Source of the DNA: Limanda limanda
Taxonomy: Eukaryota > Chordata > Actinopteri > Pleuronectiformes > Pleuronectidae
Direction of reading: 5' to 3'
Assembly (NCBI RefSeq): GCF_963576545.1
Contig: NC_083644.1
Span: 26,167,393-26,231,392, forward strand
Length of the DNA: 64,000 bases
Shown here: in pieces, positions 30,835 through 49,319 of the stretch
Layout: every line of letters starts with the position of its first letter
Position numbering within the stretch: the first letter of the stretch is position 1
Notes under the pieces: model-generated
Databases searched by the model: none
What the model saw: only the letters and a program-made list of their open reading frames with translations
Told to the model about the DNA's origin: nothing
Position numbers and translations under genes: made by a program

Positions 30835-31631
30835 AGCCATTTTCGACTTTTGTGTGCACTTCACTTTTATTATGAATCACACACAATGTGAGAGCCCAGA
30901 TGAGTATTTCATTTAACTAAAATAATTTAAATGTCTGCTATATGAGAAAATAACACAACAGGTGAAACATTTTACAGTTTTTTTCCATCGCTAACGAGCG
31001 CTTACCTATACTTAAAATACTTTTTCTAAACTCTTAACACAGACTTACACCTACAAAACACAATTGGCCAAATAGATCATTTTCTTCTCAAAAGCACATT
31101 TTGTTAACTATATACTAACTCTTCATTTCAAAATAGAAGACATCTTTCTCTGCACACACTAACTTTACCAAAACACTGGACATCTGACTCAAAATGAAAT
31201 TATTCTTTCAAAGAATAACTCTTGTTTTCACTTCACAAGGAACATGCAGCCAATCAAAGTACACCAGGTTTCAAAATACTGGCTATTGTGGACATTACAA
31301 AACTGCATAGACTTTTATGTTTCAGTTTTACAGGTATTTGTATGCAAAACATGCAATCCACTGTTTTTTATGCCAAATTTTTTGGTTGGGAACTGTACTG
31401 TATATCCACATGTAATGTTCACATTCAAAAGCATTCCAGTAAAAAGCGAATCAGTTTTTTTTTCTTTACTGTTTACTACAGGAGGTATAGTAGAAATACT
31501 GTTTACAGTATGATACAACAGAAAACGTTTTACAGTATTGTTTAAAGTTAACAAAATATCCATGAACAAAAAGCAACACCAAAAAGCCCAGTAAAAAGGG
31601 AGAACTAAAAAAAAGCACAAAATTCCTTTAT

Positions 31632-32264
31632 CTAATCCCTGCGATCTTCAGGGTTAGGCCACAAGTTTTCATCCACATCGCATCTGATGTTATCCAAGGC
31701 GATACACCTTGGATAAAACCGCTTGGAATGCCTGATCCACCCTTGACAATCATCAACTGTGATGTCCCTGCAGCCAGCATCCATGGCTTCAAGGAGGGAC
31801 AACTGGTCATGTGGCTGATGGTCATAGACTTTCCACCTCCATGTAGAAAAGAACTCCTCTATGGGGTTGAGGAAAGGTGAATAGGGTGGAAGAAATAGAC
31901 AAATCAGTCTTGGGTGGACCTCAAACCATGCTGTAACTGCTTGTGAGTGATGGAAGGCCACGTTGTCCCAGGTGATAACGAAGGTCCTCCTGTTTTCACC
32001 CTCCTGATCCTGCTCTGGAACCAGGCGCTGGTGGAGATCATCGAGAAAAGCAAGGAGGCGCTCGGTGTTGTAAGGTCCAACCTGACATTTGTGGAGGAGT
32101 GATCCTGCATTTGAAATTGCCGCACACATAGTGATATTTGCCCCTCTCTGTCCAGGAACATCAACATTTCTTCCACGTCGACGCCTTTTGGCCAGATTAA
32201 ATCCTGCCTCATCCACGTATACGAATTCATGAGGGGCCTGGTTGGCCTCCAATTCCATAACTCT
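31632..32264 (-). CDS. transposase exon 3 (DDE catalytic domain)
   Basis: 633 nt including the stop. Opens after acceptor TTTGTTTCAG with RVMELEANQAP and carries all three catalytic acidic residues, ending ...PNPEDRRD. Read alone it is an open frame of 213 codons that would begin at an internal, intronic ATG; the spliced start is preferred because the frame joins exon 2 in phase. Confidence 0.9.
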   Translation of the reverse strand, partial: RVMELEANQAPHEFVYVDEAGFNLAKRRRRGRNVDVPGQRGANITMCAAISNAGSLLHKCQVGPYNTERLLAFLDDLHQRLVPEQDQEGENRRTFVITWDNVAFHHSQAVTAWFEVHPRLICLFLPPYSPFLNPIEEFFSTWRWKVYDHQPHDQLSLLEAMDAGCRDITVDDCQGWIRHSKRFYPRCIALDNIRCDVDENLWPNPEDRRD

Positions 32265-33083
32265 CTGAAACAAAATTTATGTAAATCATGCCATTATAGT
32301 ACTATATACCATACAGTACTGTAACCTATTACTGAGTAGGTTACCTACTTGAAAAGTGCAAAGCTTATAGAACTGTACATTGAATTGAATATACACACTA
32401 TACCTGGACATATTGTTGTCGTAGCACCTTGACTCGCTCACTGTTCCTCTCAAAGGGAACAGTGTAGAGCTGTTTCATCCGCACTCTGTGTTTGGACAAT
32501 GTCCGTGTAATGGTTGCGAGGCTGAGGCTATTGATATTGTGAAATATCTCTTGGTCCTCCAAAATTCTGCTTTGAATCTCATGCAGTTTAATTGCGTTAT
32601 TTGCAACAACCATATCTACTATGGCAAGCTCTTGTTGATGATTAAGGAGCTTACCTCTTCCCCCAGAGGGAGGAAGACGTTGCATTCTTTTGAGGGACAA
32701 AAAAAATCAACATATGCATTACTGTATGGCCTCATTGACATGTCAAGTGAGAATAGAAACAATCCATGTAAAATGCAAACTTACCTGTTGGTTTGTTGAA
32801 AGATGCGTATAATTGACGCAACCGTTGACCGCCCCAAATTGGGCTGTGCTCTTTCACCAGCCTCCCTTAGTGAAAGACCGTGGTTTATCACATGGTCAAT
32901 GATAGTGGCACGAATTCCATCACTCACCACTGCCCTTGTAGCCCTTAGAATGCCACCACCACGCATTCTTATACCTCTACCTTGCCCTCTCCTTAGGCCT
33001 GCTCTTCTCCCTGGACCTGCTCCTCTCACTTCTCCTGCTCTTCTCCCTGGGCCCCTTGCTCTAACTCTTCCTCGTCCAGACAT
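31632..33083 (-). CDS. transposase, DD35E IS630-Tc1-mariner type, three exons
   Basis: Predicted cut-and-paste transposase of 404 residues, encoded by exons 33083-32785, 32686-32404 and 32264-31632. Introns are 98 and 139 nt, both GT-AG (GTAAGT/...AAAAG and GTATAG/...TTTCAG), and phases join exactly. Residues 2-44 are Arg/Gly-rich; about 54-96 look like a helix-turn-helix; 110-185 form a second HTH module (GGRGKLLNHQQELAIVDMV). The catalytic triad reads D212 (YVDEAGF), D294 (TWDNVAFHH) and E330 (NPIEEF), with 35 residues between the last two. No stop or frameshift in any exon. The exons are homologous to the decayed neighbours at 27390 and 29316. Function is inferred from motifs, not tested. 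Confidence 0.9.
32404..32686 (-). CDS. transposase exon 2 (second HTH)
   Basis: 283 nt encoding MQRLPPSGGRGKLL through VLRQQYVQ. A GGTAAG inside it could act as an alternative donor, but the coding similarity to the 29316 fragment continues past it, so it is read as exon. Confidence 0.85.
32785..33083 (-). CDS. transposase exon 1 (RG-rich tail and first HTH)
   Basis: 299 nt starting at ATG 33083. The first 44 residues contain about 18 Arg and 16 Gly; then SDGIRATIIDHVINHGLSLR and GRSTVASIIRIF, a typical helix-turn-helix. Ends AAC-AG before donor GTAAGT. Confidence 0.85.
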
Positions 33084-34436
33084 CTTTTTCGGTTTCTGTT
33101 TCCAAAAACATCACTCCTCAAAGTCCTCCTTTTAGTAATGCCATTGATTCTAAGCCAGAGTGGAATCAGCTGTGGTTGACCCAATATACCCAACATACAT
33201 CAACTGTGTGTCAATTATTCAATTGTTTGTGATTGTTTGTGATTGGGCGCTGAGATTTATGTTTTAGAACTGATATTACTGTATTACAGAAGCAGAGGTT
33301 TTTATACTGTATCTAAGGTTTGGAATATTGTGTTTGCAATTGTGGTATGTTGTGTGTTAACATTTGTAAATAATACAAAAACAATCCATAATTTTGTTTG
33401 GAGGTATAGCTTGTCTGTTAAGAAAATGTAAGCATTATATAAATGTGTTCACTGACTGCATATTGTGTGAAAACAACATGAAATGTGTGAATGGTATGGC
33501 CACAAAGGACCGATGTTGTGCTAATCGTGTTTAGAGTTTTGAAAATGTGACTACTGTTTAGAAAAACGCTTGTTAGCGACTGAAAAAAACTGTAATGTGT
33601 CAGTTTTGTTTAAAGGACCACACCACAAGACATCCCCAGTGTCCCTATAGCCGCTCAGTAGATACAGTTTGTTCATTGTATGAACTACAGTTACAACAGC
33701 AACAACATGTGTCCACTGATTCGCTCAATGATCCCTGTGGAATTTTGGTTGTTGCATTACAAGCAGAGCAATATGTTACCCACTATAAATAAGGAAAAAT
33801 GGTGCAGTTTAAAATATGTGATGTAATGTACAGTGTTTTTAAGATTCATGTAATACTGAATTGAAAACTCAAGTGTACAATTAATTGACCTACACACTGT
33901 ACTTTAAGTAGCAAATGTCCTGATGCAGAATGCTACCTCTAAGACTTGTACATTTCTATAACTATTATTCTGCTGCACTATTATTACTGACGCTTTTCAT
34001 GTGTGAACAGCATTTTAATGTTGTAGCTGGCTGGCGTGAACGTTGCTTATAGTTAGTTCCAGTGTACATGAAAACAAGTGTAGTAGTTTAATACATAATG
34101 TTGTTAAGGCTCGGTAATGTTAAATGTTCAAACTGAATATTAACAGTATAACCCTCAACCTCTCTTGAAATCCTCGTCGGTGTCTGATACATGTAAGAAA
34201 CCACTACCGCTACCGAAGGTTCTTTCATGTTTGGAACTCCAGCTTTACCACTTAATCGCACTGATATTATACACACTGAACATTTATTAAGGATCATTCC
34301 TGATTAGAGAATGTTTGGTCCAACAAAGGCACATAGAACTAACTCGACAGTGAGATGTCAATGCTGGGCATCACATCATTCTACACCCAGCACAGTCATG
34401 TCATATGGGATATTATGTTATATCAAGGCTGGGGAC

Positions 34437-34980
34437 TTAAGATAAGATAAGACAAGATAATATACACTTCATTGATCCACACTGGGTAAATTCAGTTGTT
34501 ACAGCAGCAGGTCAGAATGAGGTAGACAAGAGAATACAAATTGTATTAATGGTTTGGTTTTTGTTTTGTATTTATGTAGCGCTTTTCTAGTACAGTTTTA
34601 CATGCACCCATTCACACATACATTCATACAGTGCATCTAATCGCAGCACATAGTTATTCTATGGGGGGCCATTCAGGGTTCAGCATCTTGCCCAAGGACA
34701 CTTCGGCATGCAGATGGGTCAGACTGGGGATCTAACCGCCGACCTTCAGGTTGGAGGACAACCACTCTACCCCTCAGCCACAGCCGCCCGTATTAATAAG
34801 AAGGAAAGAGATTAAAAATATAAAATTTAATAAAGATGTTGAGTACATACATGTACTAGTGGTTTATATTCAAATGTTATTAAGTGAAGTGCAGTGGCCC
34901 AGAATGATTGCTTGAGCAAGTACAAAAACGTTTCTACATCAATATGAGGACAAATTGTGATGTGCAGATGACACAAATGT
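34437..34980 (-). mobile_element. Rex1-type LINE 3' end, reversed, split by a SINE
   Basis: Starts with AAGATAAGATAAGACAAGAT, the reverse complement of a TTATC tail, then CTTCATTGATCCACACTGGG and TTACAGCAGCAG, which match the reversed 3' end of Rex1-like LINEs. The SINE at 34551-34789 sits inside. The limit near 34980 is approximate. Confidence 0.6.
34551..34789 (-). mobile_element. tRNA-derived SINE with 8-bp target duplication
   Basis: Same family as at 23670. Flanked by direct repeats GTATTAAT (34543-34550 and 34790-34797). The B box is damaged (GGTTAGATCC), so this copy is probably not transcribed. Inserted into the reversed Rex1-like LINE. Confidence 0.85.
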
Positions 34981-35034
34981 GCGAGAAGTTACATTCACTT
35001 AGTGGTTTTTATCTACAATAACAGCTTCTGATAC

Positions 35035-35395
35035 ATGAAGGGCCTGACCAACCTCTGCATCCTGATGAGGCTGAGGTCTTTCAACATCTGTAGAAAACTC
35101 CTGCTCATGTTCTACCAGTTGCTCATCGCCAGTGTCCTCTTCTCTGCTGTGTTCCATTATGAAGGCAACATGATGAGGAGGGAAGGGAAGCGATTGGATA
35201 GGCCTGTGAGGCGAGCTGGTTCTGTGGTTGGCATAGAGCTAGACTCTATTACATCAGTTAAAAAACTGCTGCCCATCATGGACAATGGCATTCACCACCT
35301 GTACAACATGTTGACCAAGCAAAGGAGAACAGACGGACTAGGGAAGTCTTTTATCACCCAGGCCAGACAGCTCTTCATCTAAGATGAATGTCGTG
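35035..35395 (+). mobile_element. LINE reverse-transcriptase C-terminal fragment (Rex1-like)
   Basis: 115-codon frame with MRLRSFNICRKLLLMFYQLLIASVLFSAV, GKRLDRPVRRAGSVVG and LDSITSVKKLLPIMD. These are the conserved C-terminal blocks of Rex1/CR1-like fish LINEs. 5'-truncated and isolated. Confidence 0.75.
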
Positions 35396-35399
35396 GTGG

Positions 35400-37010
35400 T
35401 GGTGGGCATAGCAATAGCCTTAGTTCAGACCTTGAAATGTAAATAAATGAAATTATGATGTATAGTGTTACAATAGCAGTGATGGTCTGACACCCATTAT
35501 AAAGCTTTTTACTTATTAATCTCATTCCCACTCAGTGTAAGCGTGTGAATAGAATATATATAAGCGCTTTGAGTAGTTCATCAGAGAAGAAAGTCTTGTA
35601 TAGGTGTTTTCATCACTAAATGGTCCTGACTCGCAGGCACAGATTTGGTTGAGGACATGTTTTCACCAGCGTCAGGGACATCTAGTATAACATTTGTGAC
35701 TTTCATCAGCGTGAATGAATGCGTGAATCAGTTCATTTCAAATAGGTATTTTTTACATCAAGTTCTACATTTGTGCATCTAATGCACAGACAACACAGCA
35801 ATTAAATATAATTTTTTTAAATTTAATTTGAAAAAAACTCTAAATGTAACTCTTGAATTTGAAAGCTATTTTTATTATTAGTTTTGTGAACTTTGTTTTT
35901 GCCCTCTAAGCACCCTTACTTCCAGCATCCTTGTTGTGTTGCAGGTTCCTGGTTTGGGTGGAGCTGGAGACTATATGTTAATGGTCAGTATTAATATAGC
36001 GCTTTTTACTAGTTTTGACGACCACTTTAAGAACCTTGCCATCTATTCACATTTTCACTACTGCAGATCTATTTACTACACTTACTATTTGCACCATTGA
36101 GATGAGCCCCCTGCTCAGCACTACACTGAGCTATGATTTGTATATTAATTAAGTCTTCCTTTTTGTTGGTCTTGCATTGAGCTCCTGTCAGCCTTAGTTG
36201 AATTTGCTGTTAGAGCATTGCAGAGGTGCTGTCTTGACACTTCCATTTTATTTGGCTCAGGAAACAAATCAGTGTGGAGCCAAATTGACAGAAGGACGAC
36301 AGATCTTCAGAGCCTCGGGTGAGGTTTTGAGGCACACAGTGGGTTGAGAACCACATTACCCACTGGTTGTTATGCTTTTTTCCCTTATTACATTTCTTCG
36401 AATCAATTGTATGCTGACGTTTTAATATTGATTTATATTATTAAAATATATTTCTACTCAGAGAAATAATCATGATTCATTTTTAAGTAAGTTTTGTAAG
36501 AAATTACACATTGACTGAAGTAAATGTTTTGCTATCAAACTATTTTTGATGTTTGTGTATTTGTTCAAGTGTATGGAAAAGAAAAGAAAAATTCATAGAA
36601 TGATTAAGAATTAAGATTAGATAAAAGGTGGCACCCTTAATTGTCAGGATAATTGATAATAAGAGTAGGGACTACATAAAGATTGGTATAATTCATGTAG
36701 AAAAACAAGTATGCTGTTTTTTTTATCTCAATTTTTCCCCTCTTTTTCCCAAAGATGCCTTAACATGTGATGACGTGGACGCGCCTGTCAAGCCATAGTA
36801 GGGCTGTCACACTTGTAAAATCAATATGACCATAAAACAAAAGACACTTAACATCCTCTGTTGTCAGTAGAGTTCGTGTAGGTGCTTGTAGAACACTGTC
36901 ATCCGCCTCTCTGAATGGAGGCATGAGAAGCATCTTTTTTCAGTGGAGGACGTGCTACTGCTTCTTCAGCTCACTCTGATGGCTCTCAACAGGACAGAAC
37001 CAGATGCATG
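35400..37010. other. intergenic with small repeat scraps
   Basis: No gene. 35990-36060 carries a scrap of the SINE body (ATATAGCGCTTTTTACTAGT and following). Otherwise featureless AT-rich sequence. Confidence 0.5.
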
Positions 37011-37012
37011 AA

Positions 37013-38310
37013 ATCACCATCATGTACCCTATGTATATTAAAACAGCCTAGAGAGTGGAAGTTAGCGTTCCAAGTGACAACCGTCCATCTATGGAATGTT
37101 GGGTTTTTGCCTATGCTTGACAACCAAACACGGAGAGAAGTGATCGTGGACTTCTCTGTGTTGGCGAGTAAGGAATCGAGTGAATCAAATAAGCTCAGTC
37201 ATATTCCAAATTGCGTTCCTTGGAGTTAATTTAAATATGTACTGCATTACTGCACTTTTGTTCACCAATGTCCCTCTGAGGTGTCCTCCATTTCTATAGG
37301 TCCTTTCTGCGTCTTCTCCAATTTACTTGGTCATCCTAAAAACAAGACCGACCCTGACCCGACGCCCTGAACAATATTATTTTGAGTGCTGTTGAATAGT
37401 ACAAGGCTAATTAAATCGTCTGTCACTACCTGGTCCAAGGGTAAAAACATGCCCTTACCCCAACCTGTATTAAATGCTCTTGTATTTATATAGCGCTTTT
37501 CTAGTCTTGATGACCACTCAAAGGTCTTTAAAATACAGTTTTACATTCACCCATTCGCAAACACATTCATACAGTGCATCTATTAGCAGCACTTTCTTGT
37601 TCTATGAGGGGCAATTCAGGGTTCAGCATCTGGCCAAGAACACTTCGGCATGCAGATGGGGAAGACTGGCCACAGCCGCCCAACCTGTATTACCCTCCTC
37701 TTCAAACAGTCTAGTATCTAATTAAATAGGTGCCCCAGTATATCATTCTTTACACATTTTTGTAACGAAGTCCTCCTTCCCGTAGTATGTTTTCTCCATA
37801 TTAACAAACACTGCTGTCACTCTCAGTTAATTTATGATGCCTTTCTTTATCTCTGAATACTGGGAGAGCAAAGAGTCTATGGTGTCCTTCCCTTTTTAAA
37901 ACCCACTTTATAAACCAATCAGTTCTCCATTATTCCACACAGAAATTAATTTATTGCAAAGGTCTAAATGAGCAGGTTGTGTTTAATCTTTCCCCAGTTT
38001 TGAAATTGGGATCATCACCGTTGAGATCCACCATTGGACATGTATCTTCTTTTTAGGGGGTTCTTTATAGGGATGCATTTGTATGCAGTACACAATATCA
38101 CTGCACATAAACTGTTCCCTATTGCCTTCGCCTATTGTTCTCCCCCCCATGGGTGTCATCACATTTGTCAGAGAATTTCTCCAAGTCTGCCCTGACTATA
38201 TTCAAAGTATCTTGCTCTTTTTTGATCTCAAGAAATCCCCAAATCTCAAAGTTCAATTTCAAGATATTAAACAACAGCAGCCTCCTGATCATTGACACTT
38301 ATTTACACGA
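37013..38310. repeat. 1298-bp tandem duplication, copy 1
   Basis: Nearly identical to 38311-39608 over the whole length; I count only a handful of single-base differences plus a 3-base difference near the end (CTGATCATTGACA against CTGCTGACA). Both copies hold the same SINE with the same target duplication. Minus strand of 37730-37920 looks like decayed reverse transcriptase (GF-KGKDTIDSLLSQYSEIKK, TAVFVNMEKTYYG), similar to I/Nimb- or jockey-like LINEs. Confidence 0.93.
37473..37680 (-). mobile_element. tRNA-derived SINE, B-box deleted (copy 1)
   Basis: Same family as 23670. 12-bp target duplication CAACCTGTATTA at 37461-37472 and 37681-37692. The tRNA head has lost its central part including the B box (GACTGGCCACAGCCGCC). 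Inserted before the 1298-bp duplication. Confidence 0.85.
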
Positions 38311-39608
38311 CTCACCATCATGTACCCTATGTATATTAAAACAGCCTAGAGAGTGGAAGTTAGCGTTCCAAGTGACAACCGTCCATCTATGGAATGTTGG
38401 GTTTTTGCCTATGCTTGACAACCAAACACGGAGAGAAGTGATCGTGGACTTCTCTGTGTTGGCGAGTAAGGAATCGAGTGAATCAAATAAGCTCAGTCAT
38501 ATTCCAAATTGCGTTCCTTGGAGTTAATTTAAATATGTACTGCATTACTGCACTTTTGTTCACCAATGTCCCTCTGAGGTGTCCTCCATTTCTATAGGTC
38601 CTTTCTGCGTCTTCTCCAATTTACTTGGTCATCCGAAAAACAAGACCGACCCTGACCCGACGCCCTGAACAATATTATTTTGAGTGCTGTTGAATAGTAC
38701 AAGGCTAATTAAATCGTCTGTCACTACCTGGTCCAAGGGTAAAAACATGCCCTTACCCCAACCTGTATTAAATGCTCTTGTATTTATAAAGCGCTTTTCT
38801 AGTCTTGATGACCACTCAAAGGTCTTTAAAATACAGTTTTACATTCACCCATTCGCAAACACATTCATACAGTGCATCTATTAGCAGCACTTTCTTGTTC
38901 TATGAGGGGCAATTCAGGGTTCAGCATCTGGCCAAGAACACTTCGGCATGCAGATGGGGAAGACTGGCCACAGCCGCCCAACCTGTATTACCCTCCTCTT
39001 CAAACAGTCTAGTATCTAATTAAATAGGTGCCCCAGTATATCATTCTTTACACATTTTTGTAACGAAGTCCTCCTTCCCGTGGTATGTCTTCTCCATATT
39101 AACAAACACTGCTGTCACTCTCAGTTAATTTATGATGCCTTTCTTTATCTCTGAATGCTGGGAGAGCAAAGAGTCTATGGTGTCCTTCCCTTTTTAAAAC
39201 CCACTTTATAAACCAATCAGTTCTCCATTATTCCACACAGAAATTAATTTATTGCAAAGGTCTAAATGAGCAGGTTGTGTTTAATCTTTCCCCAGTTTTG
39301 AAATTGGGACCATCACCGTTGAGATCCACCATTGGACATGTATCTTCTTTTTAGGGGGTTCTTTATAGGGATGCATTTGTATGCAGTACACAATATCACT
39401 GCACATAAACTGTTCCCTATTGCCTTCGCCTATTGTTCTCCCCCCCATGGGTGTCATCACATTTGTCAGAGAATTTCTCCAAGTCTGCCCTGACTATATT
39501 CAAAGTATCTTGCTCTTTTTTGATCTCAAGAAATCCCCAAATCTCAAAGTTCAATTTCAAGATATTAAACAACAGCAGCCTCCTGCTGACACTTATTTAC
39601 ACGACTCT
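38311..39608. repeat. 1298-bp tandem duplication, copy 2
   Basis: Second unit, directly abutting copy 1. Its boundary shows as CGACTCACCATCATG, where copy 1 has AAATCACCATCATG, and the duplicated match stops at ACGACTC (39608). Open frames inside (130 codons) are the same in both copies and have no recognisable domain. Confidence 0.93.
38771..38978 (-). mobile_element. tRNA-derived SINE, B-box deleted (copy 2)
   Basis: Duplicate of the SINE at 37473, with identical target duplications (38759-38770, 38979-38990) and the same internal deletion; copied by the tandem duplication rather than by a second insertion. Confidence 0.85.
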
Positions 39609-41138
39609 CTTTTAATTGACTGTCTTTACGTGGACCCCAGCATTAAAATATACCCACATAAAGCCAATAGTCTGAATACCACAAAATCATGTAAACGGCA
39701 TTTTCTGATCAGCCGAATATGGTCCTACTTAGAATATGTAAAAAAAGACGTTCTTCAGAGTATTCTGACCTGAATTGCAGGTCCCAGCATTTCGTGACTA
39801 GAACATAATGGTAGTTACCAACTCCTGGGAGAAAACAAGAGGAAAAATAAAAAAAAAGTTTCTGCAAAATTAAAAAGAAAACATCCAAAATGGTAAATAG
39901 TAGTATTGTACATTGATCTGTTTCAGTCTTGGGTTTTAAACCTGGAAGAACATTGGATGAACATTGGATGAGTCCCAATCACACTATGCTCTGTTGCATT
40001 TAAACAGGAATATGAATCGAATATTCCAACTCATGTTAACATAATTCTTATTCTGAGTAAGATCGACAGTCAGAATATTGCACACCCTTATCTACTCTCA
40101 CGTGCTTCTGCCTCATGTGGGACACACTTGCATGTCTTCAAGAAGCCGTTCTGCACCATCTCCCTCAATTATAATGATGTCTGACGTTGTCCATGGTGTG
40201 AGGAAAAAATGATGCACAACCTCCACCCTTTAGCAGAGTAACAGTCAAATGTTGATCTTTAGCCCTGACTATGGTAGAATTTAAATTCTTAAAAAGAGGT
40301 TTGTCTTTGTTCCCATTTGCCTGGTGGACAATTTTTATCCTGCATGCACGTTAAAGGCGCATTTTTTAAGTTTGTCTTTGTCTGTTCCATATCAATGAGT
40401 TGGTTTTACCACAGGAGGGGAATCCCTGGGTCCATAAATGAGCAAGAATGTCTCCACTATGAGTTCTTTGATGGCTCTGATAAAAAGTTATTTCTGTACA
40501 CATGGCACACTCATAATGAATCACTGTTGGTTTATGTGTGGATTTTATTCTTTGCAATAAAAGCTTTGCCCTAATGAACAAGCCGCTAAACACTCAGAAT
40601 AAGCACTGCTCCAGGCAATGGATGCTAATTCAATCAATGCATCATTATTCAACCATTACTATATCTCACCACTGTGAGACCCCTGCTGAGGTTTCATTAA
40701 CCACTGATCAACTCTGTGTCCCTGAGGACACACACAAAATATGTGAACTATCTCCGTGTCATTATTGTGAAGTAATGCCTGTTGATGTATGAGGGTGATG
40801 CCTCATATGGTCTCACATGAGTGTTTTTCAGAATAAACATGAATATTTAACACACACTGCCTGCAGCGAGCGGTGAGGAAGATCAGATTGCTGCAGTCAC
40901 ATTCACAAAAAAATAAACAAGTAGATGAAAACTAACAACGATTGCATATGAGAATGGTTTCACTACAAACAAGAAACATAAAAATCCAAATCCTCCCTTT
41001 TTACATTATATTTAGATTCTGACTAAATTATCACTGTGCTCTCACTAGACTCAATCACACCTCAGTAAACGTTTGACCCTTAGTTCATTGACATATTCTT
41101 AAAAAGATTTCAATAAAACACTAAGTGAAAAATAGTCT
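39609..41138. other. intergenic upstream of shisal2a
   Basis: About 1.5 kb. No gene, long repeat or clear terminus recognised. It should contain distal regulatory sequence of shisal2a, but I see no motif I would name. Confidence 0.45.
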
Positions 41139-41141
41139 TCG

Positions 41142-41377
41142 AGAGAGAGAGAGGGGGGGGGGGGTGTAGAGAGAGGTTTAGGGGGATAGAGATAAAGGGG
41201 GGGTCGAGAGACGAGAGGAAGACAGAGGGAGAAAGAGTGGTATAGAGAGGTATAGAGGGAGAGAGAGAGGTGGAACGGGAGGGGGTGGAGCGAGAAAGGG
41301 ATCAAGACAGGGAGACAGAGTGGTAAAGAGAGGTATAGAGGGAGAGAGAGAGGTGTAGAGGAGGGGGTGAAGAGAGA

Positions 41378-41463
<86 letters not shown>

Positions 41464-41481
41464 GAGAGAGAGAGCGAGGTG
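41142..41481 (+). repeat. purine (GA)n tract at the shisal2a promoter
   Basis: 340 bases of almost pure G/A on the plus strand: G-rich runs at 41153-41164, imperfect GA with GTATAGAG blocks, then about 80 bases of pure GA (41382-41460). Ends about 120 bases before the preferred start codon of shisal2a. Such mirror-symmetric purine tracts can form triplex DNA and can be promoter-proximal; a regulatory role here is inference. Confidence 0.9.
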
Positions 41482-41504
41482 TCAGTGCAGCAGCTCCCGG
41501 CTCA

Positions 41505-41519
41505 GATGATGGTGAGGTG
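41505..41519 (+). promoter_or_regulatory. possible four-codon upstream ORF of shisal2a
   Basis: ATGATGGTGAGGTGA lies between the GA tract and the main start, if the transcript begins upstream of it. It could dampen translation or be skipped. The transcription start is unknown, so this is weak. Confidence 0.3.
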
Positions 41520-41599
41520 AACTTGCATGTGTGTGTACAGTGATGGGAGCGGACGCTGATGTGCGCGCCACAGCGCGTCCTGCGCTCCGTGCGTCAGAC

Positions 41600-48788
<7,189 letters not shown>

Positions 48789-49319
48789 ACTCTTTTGACT
48801 ATTTGACTTTAGGAGCCACTACTTTTACTTTGATTCTTTCTACTATCCTCATTCTACTGAAGGCTATAATTGGTTTGAATTCAGAATGTCACATATTCTT
48901 AAAAAAAAATGGACATTTGACAAAATCAAATGTAAACCTTGAGAAAACCAACTGTAGCAGAGAAACAAACGTGACCTCGATTGCTTTATATTTAATCTTT
49001 TGCAGCTTAAGCGACCCACATTTTCCCATTGAGATCTCCCATTATTTTGTTGCCAGTTGGATCTAGTCCCCATCATGAAAGCGGGTGCGATAGGCTTTGA
49101 TTTTCATTTTGGTAAATCTGCAGTAAACGGTCTACCATTTGATATAATCTTTTAAGATTGACATTCTCTCAAGTATATTGTTGTTATCATCTGTTGTTCC
49201 TGAATTCAATTTTCTTTAAACCTAAAAGAAAAATATGCAGACTTTTTCACTTAAAATTAGTTTTTCAAATGAGATCAATTGAGGAATAACCTCAGCATGT
49301 TGAACAATGAATAACCACT

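Larger units (their letters stand above)
30973..33594 (-). mobile_element. complete IS630-Tc1-like DD35E transposon
   Basis: 2622 bp, beginning and ending with TA. Terminal inverted repeats of about 28 bp: TACAGTTTTTTTCCATCGCT at 30973 and, read inward from 33594, TACAGTTTTTTTCAGTCGCT; both continue AAC-AGCG with one difference. One gene on the minus strand fills the middle. TIR and TA target agree with the Tc1-mariner superfamily. Related termini bound the element at 28997. Both ends and an open spliced gene survive, so this copy could be recently active. Confidence 0.92.

Noticed and set aside
38135..38527. 130-codon frame, partly repeated at 37008 and 39381
   Set aside because: Repeated only because the 1298-bp unit is duplicated; no protein family recognised, and the minus strand holds LINE-like sequence.
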